Notes under the pieces: generated by a model
What the model was told of the DNA's origin: nothing
The model's input: the letters and a program-made list of their open reading frames with translations, nothing else
Databases searched by the model: none
In this document: positions 60,923 through 64,000 of the stretch, one piece after another
How the letters are laid out: each line of letters begins with the position of its first letter
Position numbering within the stretch: the first letter of the stretch is position 1
From: an uncultured Eubacteriales bacterium
GTDB taxonomy: Bacteria > Bacillota > Clostridia > Oscillospirales > Acutalibacteraceae
Direction: 5' to 3'
DNA: 64,000 nucleotides
Assembly: GCA_934486615.1 (NCBI GenBank)
Contig: CAKSQO010000005.1
Location: 62,001 to 126,000 of the forward strand
Translations under genes and position numbers: made by a program

Positions 60923-62500
60923 CTACTTCTTCGCGCGGTAGAGGACGATGTGCCCCTGATAAATATCGACTGTCACGTCGGTCACGGCGGAGTTCATTGC
61001 GTAGCAGGTGCCGCTTTGCGCGACAGGCTCGATGTGAGCGTCGCTTTCCACGCGCTGAATGATATTCAGCGCAGCCTCGGCCGAGCCGTCGAATGACGAG
61101 ATAAGACCGTCGGTCTTTGAGTCCGCATAGCCGTAAACGTTCTGCTCACTGTCGGACCTGAAGCGGCTGACGATGCTGCCCGCCTTTCCGTCTGACGGGC
61201 TTATCGGACACAGAGATACCTGATAGCTGCCGCTTTGCATCGCGGCTTCGAGATCGGCGCTCGACATCTGCTCAATGTTGACGACCGCGCCCAGCTCCTT
61301 CTGCCAGTTCTGCGCGATGCGCGTCACGGTTTGCTTCAGCCCCACGCCGTCGACGTACTTGATGGTTACGGTCGGCAGCTTGCCTTTATAGCTTTTGAGC
61401 GCGGCGATAAGGTCGGACTTCGCACCCGTCGGGTCGGCCGACTTCAGCTCGCCCGCTCCGACCGCTTCGCCGAAGCTGCCCGAAGCGGTCAGCACGTCGT
61501 CGGCGATAAGTCGGCTCGTCGGCTCAAAGCCGCTCGGCAGGCTGTCTGAGTAGATGTTTGCCCCGACGGCTTTCATCAGCGCGGCGCTGACGGCCGAGTC
61601 GCCCACGACCGCAGCCTTCGGGTTGATAACGAGCGCCCATGAGGTGTCGTATACGCTTGCGACTGAAAGCAGCGCGTCCTCGGCGGTGCTGGCCGACTGC
61701 GCATCTATGAGCGCGATGTCGGTGAAGTCGGAATTGATGTTCCCTATGCGCTCGGTATCCGTCCCGCCGAACGTGAGCGTCACCTGCGCGGGTACGGCGG
61801 CAAAGTCGCCGACGTACTCTTTGCTGCGGGTCAGCCTGATGCTGCTTGAGTCCCAGTACGACAGCTCGAACGGGCCGTTCGACACCATCAGTGACGGCTT
61901 CATCGCGTAACGGCCCTTTGCGCGCTCAAACGTTTTTTCGCTGCACGGCATCGCGAGAGCGAGCGTCAGCGTTTCAAGCAGGTCGCTGTCGGGCGAAGAA
62001 AGCGTTATCACAAGCGTGCGCTTGCCGTCGGACTCTATCCCGAGCGTGCTTTCATCGGCATTGCCCGAGTGCACGGCCTCGGCATTTTTGATGCTAAACA
62101 GGCGCTCGGCGTCGGGCGAAGCCGTCTCGGGCCGCAGCGCGCGCACAAGGCCGAAGCGGAAATCGTCGGCGGTCAGCGTGCTGCCGTCGGACCATTTAAG
62201 TCCTTTTTTCAGCGTGAAGGTGTAGGTCAGTCCGTCTCCCGAAATGCTGCAGTCCTCACACGCGGCGTTAACGATCTTCCCGCCGTCGACGCGCATAAGC
62301 CCCTCGAAGCTGTTGCGCACGATGGCAAGCTCCTCCGCACTTTCGGCAAGCTGCGGGTCGACGTTCGTCGGCATCTTCGCCATCGTCAGGCGGATGTTGC
62401 GCCCCGCCTGAGCGGACCGGTTGCCGCACGCGGTCATTGACGCGGCGAGCGCCGTGCTGACTAAAAGCAGCAGCAGCCGCTTCAAGAGTCCGTGTTTCAT
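60923..62500 (-). CDS. ABC-type oligopeptide-binding lipoprotein (SBP family 5)
   Basis: 525 residues from the ATG at 62500 (AAGGAG 11 bases upstream); 39 in-frame codons further up lie over the preceding terminator. Signal peptide with lipobox MTAC (Cys about 25). Family-5 landmarks: PTNVDPQLAESAEELAIVRN, FEGLMRVDGG, YTFTLKKGLKWSDGSTLTADDF, SNGPFELSYW. It binds oligopeptides outside the membrane for an Opp-type importer, yet no permease or ATPase gene is in the window, so it is an orphan receptor. Confidence 0.9.
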   Translation of the reverse strand: MKHGLLKRLLLLLVSTALAASMTACGNRSAQAGRNIRLTMAKMPTNVDPQLAESAEELAIVRNSFEGLMRVDGGKIVNAACEDCSISGDGLTYTFTLKKGLKWSDGSTLTADDFRFGLVRALRPETASPDAERLFSIKNAEAVHSGNADESTLGIESDGKRTLVITLSSPDSDLLETLTLALAMPCSEKTFERAKGRYAMKPSLMVSNGPFELSYWDSSSIRLTRSKEYVGDFAAVPAQVTLTFGGTDTERIGNINSDFTDIALIDAQSASTAEDALLSVASVYDTSWALVINPKAAVVGDSAVSAALMKAVGANIYSDSLPSGFEPTSRLIADDVLTASGSFGEAVGAGELKSADPTGAKSDLIAALKSYKGKLPTVTIKYVDGVGLKQTVTRIAQNWQKELGAVVNIEQMSSADLEAAMQSGSYQVSLCPISPSDGKAGSIVSRFRSDSEQNVYGYADSKTDGLISSFDGSAEAALNIIQRVESDAHIEPVAQSGTCYAMNSAVTDVTVDIYQGHIVLYRAKK

Positions 62501-62519
62501 CGAATGATCTCCTTCGGTT

Positions 62520-62554
62520 TTAAAAAATGAAATCTGCCGCTTTTGACAGATTTC
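62520..62554 (-). terminator. Terminator of the CAT/E2-like gene
   Basis: Minus strand GAAATCTG (62554-62547) pairs perfectly with CAGATTTC (62536-62529), followed by ATTTTTT. The other about 190 bp of the spacer to 62741 are GC-rich with TTGCATTGC duplications near 62603 and no gene. Confidence 0.8.
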
Positions 62555-62741
62555 ATTTTGTCGTTTCTTGCAAAAAAGCGGGAGGGCTGCGCAGTGCGGC
62601 TTTTGCATTGCTTGCATTGCAGCTTTGCACCGCTTTCAGCACCGAAAAGCCGCTCAAACGCCGCTCTCGGGCGAAATCCGACCCGCTGCACCGTGCTTTG
62701 CAGCGCACAGGAGCAGCCGCGGTCGCGCTTTTGACGCAGAT

Positions 62742-63737
62742 TTATTTCAGCGCAGGCTCGCCCTCGGTCTGAACGTCCGCCTGCTCGGCAGGAGCGGAAA
62801 CGCGCTCGACCGCAACGGGGTTGCCCCAGGTGTTCCTGCCCCTTTTCGGGCGGCGGAAGTCATCCTTGACGACTTCGTCCGGCGGGGTCAGCAGGCGCTC
62901 GGGGTGGCGGATAAGGCGCGCGAGCGCCTTCATTGCAGTGGCGTAGTAGTAGCCGTCGCAGATGCGCTCGTCGCCGACGATCTTCAGCCCTATGTAGCGC
63001 CTGGTGACGACGTTGCCGTCTTTGTCGACCTCGTGGCGCGTCTCTTTTTTGCCGATCGCGACAAAAACGGAGCACGTTCCGAACTCGTAGAGGTGGTGAA
63101 ATATCGGGCCGATGCCGATCGAGCCGAGATCGGTGATGAACATACTCGAATGGAAGGGGCTGGCTTTGTTGATGGCCTTCGGCATAAGTCCGACCTTGTC
63201 AAGGTTGCGCATCAGATCGACGAACGCCGACTTGATGAACGTCGGAATCGCGCCGAGCACCCTCGCGACGACGTCGGTCCTGTTGCCCTCGATCTGCTTG
63301 GCGAAAACGTCCTCGGAAATCGTTTTCTCGACCGTGTTGACCACGTCGTAGAGCGTGTATTCAGGCTCAAATTCGGGCATTATCGTCGTGTCCTCGACGT
63401 TGACGGACATCGCTCGCTTGCAGGCGATGGAGATTCGCATGCTGTTGCGGGCGTAGAGCTTGCGCCCGACGACGAAGCGGTTGAGCCGTGGCATACCGGC
63501 CATTATTCTGACACAGGCCGCCATCACAACGTGCAGCAGGCGCAGGTCCGGCATATCGGTGCGGCGATGCTCGCGAATGAATTTTTCAAGCTCGGTGATG
63601 TTGAGATCGTAGTCAAAAAAAACCTGCGAGTCAACGCGCGTTCGCATGATTATCGGCACGACCTGATACAGCGGGTCGACGTTCCGCACACGCCAACCGT
63701 CGTATCTGTCGCCGAATTTTCTTTTGAGCTTGTCCAT
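62742..63737 (-). CDS. CAT/E2-fold acyltransferase homologue without lipoyl domains
   Basis: 331 residues from the ATG at 63737 (GAGGAGAAAC upstream). The sequence follows the catalytic domain of 2-oxo-acid dehydrogenase E2/chloramphenicol acetyltransferase: YDLNITELEKFIREHR, LRLLHVVMAACVRIM, SMFITDLGSIGIGPIFHHLY, and near the end GDERICDGYYYATAM. In active enzymes this last block is DHRxxDG with a catalytic His; here the His is Glu. No lipoyl or E1-binding domain precedes it. The Arg/Pro-rich tail (about 290-331) is unstructured. Function unknown; own promoter and terminator. Confidence 0.75.
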   Translation of the reverse strand: MDKLKRKFGDRYDGWRVRNVDPLYQVVPIIMRTRVDSQVFFDYDLNITELEKFIREHRRTDMPDLRLLHVVMAACVRIMAGMPRLNRFVVGRKLYARNSMRISIACKRAMSVNVEDTTIMPEFEPEYTLYDVVNTVEKTISEDVFAKQIEGNRTDVVARVLGAIPTFIKSAFVDLMRNLDKVGLMPKAINKASPFHSSMFITDLGSIGIGPIFHHLYEFGTCSVFVAIGKKETRHEVDKDGNVVTRRYIGLKIVGDERICDGYYYATAMKALARLIRHPERLLTPPDEVVKDDFRRPKRGRNTWGNPVAVERVSAPAEQADVQTEGEPALK

Positions 63738-63757
63738 TGTGTTTCTCCTCAAAAATA

Positions 63758-63771
63758 AGTTGGATACAACT
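63758..63771. promoter_or_regulatory. Possible operator at the start of the CAT/E2-like transcript
   Basis: AGTTGGATACAACT is an inverted repeat (AGTTG/CAACT) with a 4-bp centre, placed 7 bp downstream of the -10 box, where a bound repressor would block initiation. Confidence 0.4.
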
Positions 63772-63777
63772 ATACAA

Positions 63778-63806
63778 AGTGTACCGCACCCACCCGGATT
63801 TGTCAA
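63778..63806 (-). promoter_or_regulatory. Sigma-A promoter of the CAT/E2-like gene
   Basis: Minus strand TTGACA (63806-63801), 17-bp spacer, TACACT (63783-63778). Confidence 0.75.
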
Positions 63807-63977
63807 CACCCGCAGGCTGTTTGGCAGCGTTTTTACGCAGAGAGTAATTGAAAGTCACCGCCCGTGCAGCGGGTGCGAAGGGTAATCGGGCGATTGGCGA
63901 ACGCAGTAAATAGGTAACAGTTAAGAGTTTCGGTGTGCCTGACGGCACGGGATTGAAAAGGTTCACACCGCGTCCCC

Positions 63978-64000
63978 AAAAGCCTCCCCTTGAAGCAAGG
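63978..64000. repeat. Dispersed palindromic repeat, copy cut by the window edge
   Basis: AAAGCCTCCCCTTGAAGCAAGG is identical to 58652-58673 and stops at the last base of the window. The 63807-63977 stretch before it holds a GTGCC/GGCAC hairpin (about 63936) and no gene. Confidence 0.85.

Overview
The window is a chromosomal segment of a GC-rich Gram-positive bacterium, most likely a Clostridia member of the Ruminococcaceae/Oscillospirales type. The evidence is the gene order rpmG-secE-nusG-rplK-rplA-rplJ-rplL, type III glutamine synthetase, PPDK, an AmtB-PII fusion, a split glutamate synthase, many lipoproteins with classical lipoboxes, and sigma-A promoters (TTGACA-17-TATAAT) with AGGAGG ribosome sites. 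No tRNA, rRNA, insertion sequence, phage gene, CRISPR array or replication origin was seen. The species assignment is inference.

Layout. 1-8.8 kb: a YfhO-like membrane protein cut by the left edge, diverging from an HD 5'-nucleotidase; a membrane-anchored CBM9-like surface protein; a RING/zinc-ribbon membrane protein; galU; an unrecognised lipoprotein; an MBL hydrolase. 8.8-17.2 kb: a PrsA/SurA-like lipoprotein, mfd and pth on the minus strand, then ppdK on the plus strand. 17.2-22.7 kb: a 68-bp tandem repeat array, then carB and carA. 22.7-34.1 kb: the nitrogen-assimilation block. The amtB-PII fusion and glnN (GSIII) lie on the minus strand. They diverge from a seven-gene plus-strand operon: amidotransferase, FMN synthase, ferredoxin and flavoprotein subunits plus the GXGXG domain of a split GOGAT, a second glnA, and an ANTAR regulator. 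34.1-38.7 kb: a 91-bp tandem array, then the ribosomal/secretion cluster on the minus strand. 38.7-48.7 kb: SGNH hydrolase, six-hairpin glycosidase, DUF1287 protein, archaeal-type aspS, a small XRE regulator, an epimerase-like protein, tmcAL, ackA and gdhA. 48.8-64 kb: glyA, two tandem MATE transporters, trpS, an aminotransferase, a lipoprotein, NUDIX, an M14 peptidase, metG, an oligopeptide-binding lipoprotein and a CAT/E2-like acyltransferase homologue.

Most interesting signal. The 440-bp spacer between glnN and the GOGAT operon holds two strong divergent promoters, each followed at once by small RNA hairpins with six-base loops having A at position 1 and G at position 4. These overlap the 5' arms of intrinsic terminators. 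This is the arrangement expected of ANTAR antitermination targets, and the last gene of the GOGAT operon encodes an ANTAR protein whose receiver domain lacks the phosphoacceptor aspartate. The region therefore reads as a self-contained nitrogen circuit: a phosphorylation-independent ANTAR regulator controlling GSIII, the ammonium channel/PII, GOGAT, GlnA and itself by attenuation. gdhA nearby has its own strong promoter and no visible attenuator.

Second theme: several intergenic spacers carry tandem arrays (68, 91, 78, 30, 19, 15 and 7 bp periods), two of which share a core and contain hairpins conserved by compensatory or G-U changes between copies. The 91-bp array sits directly behind the ANTAR gene.
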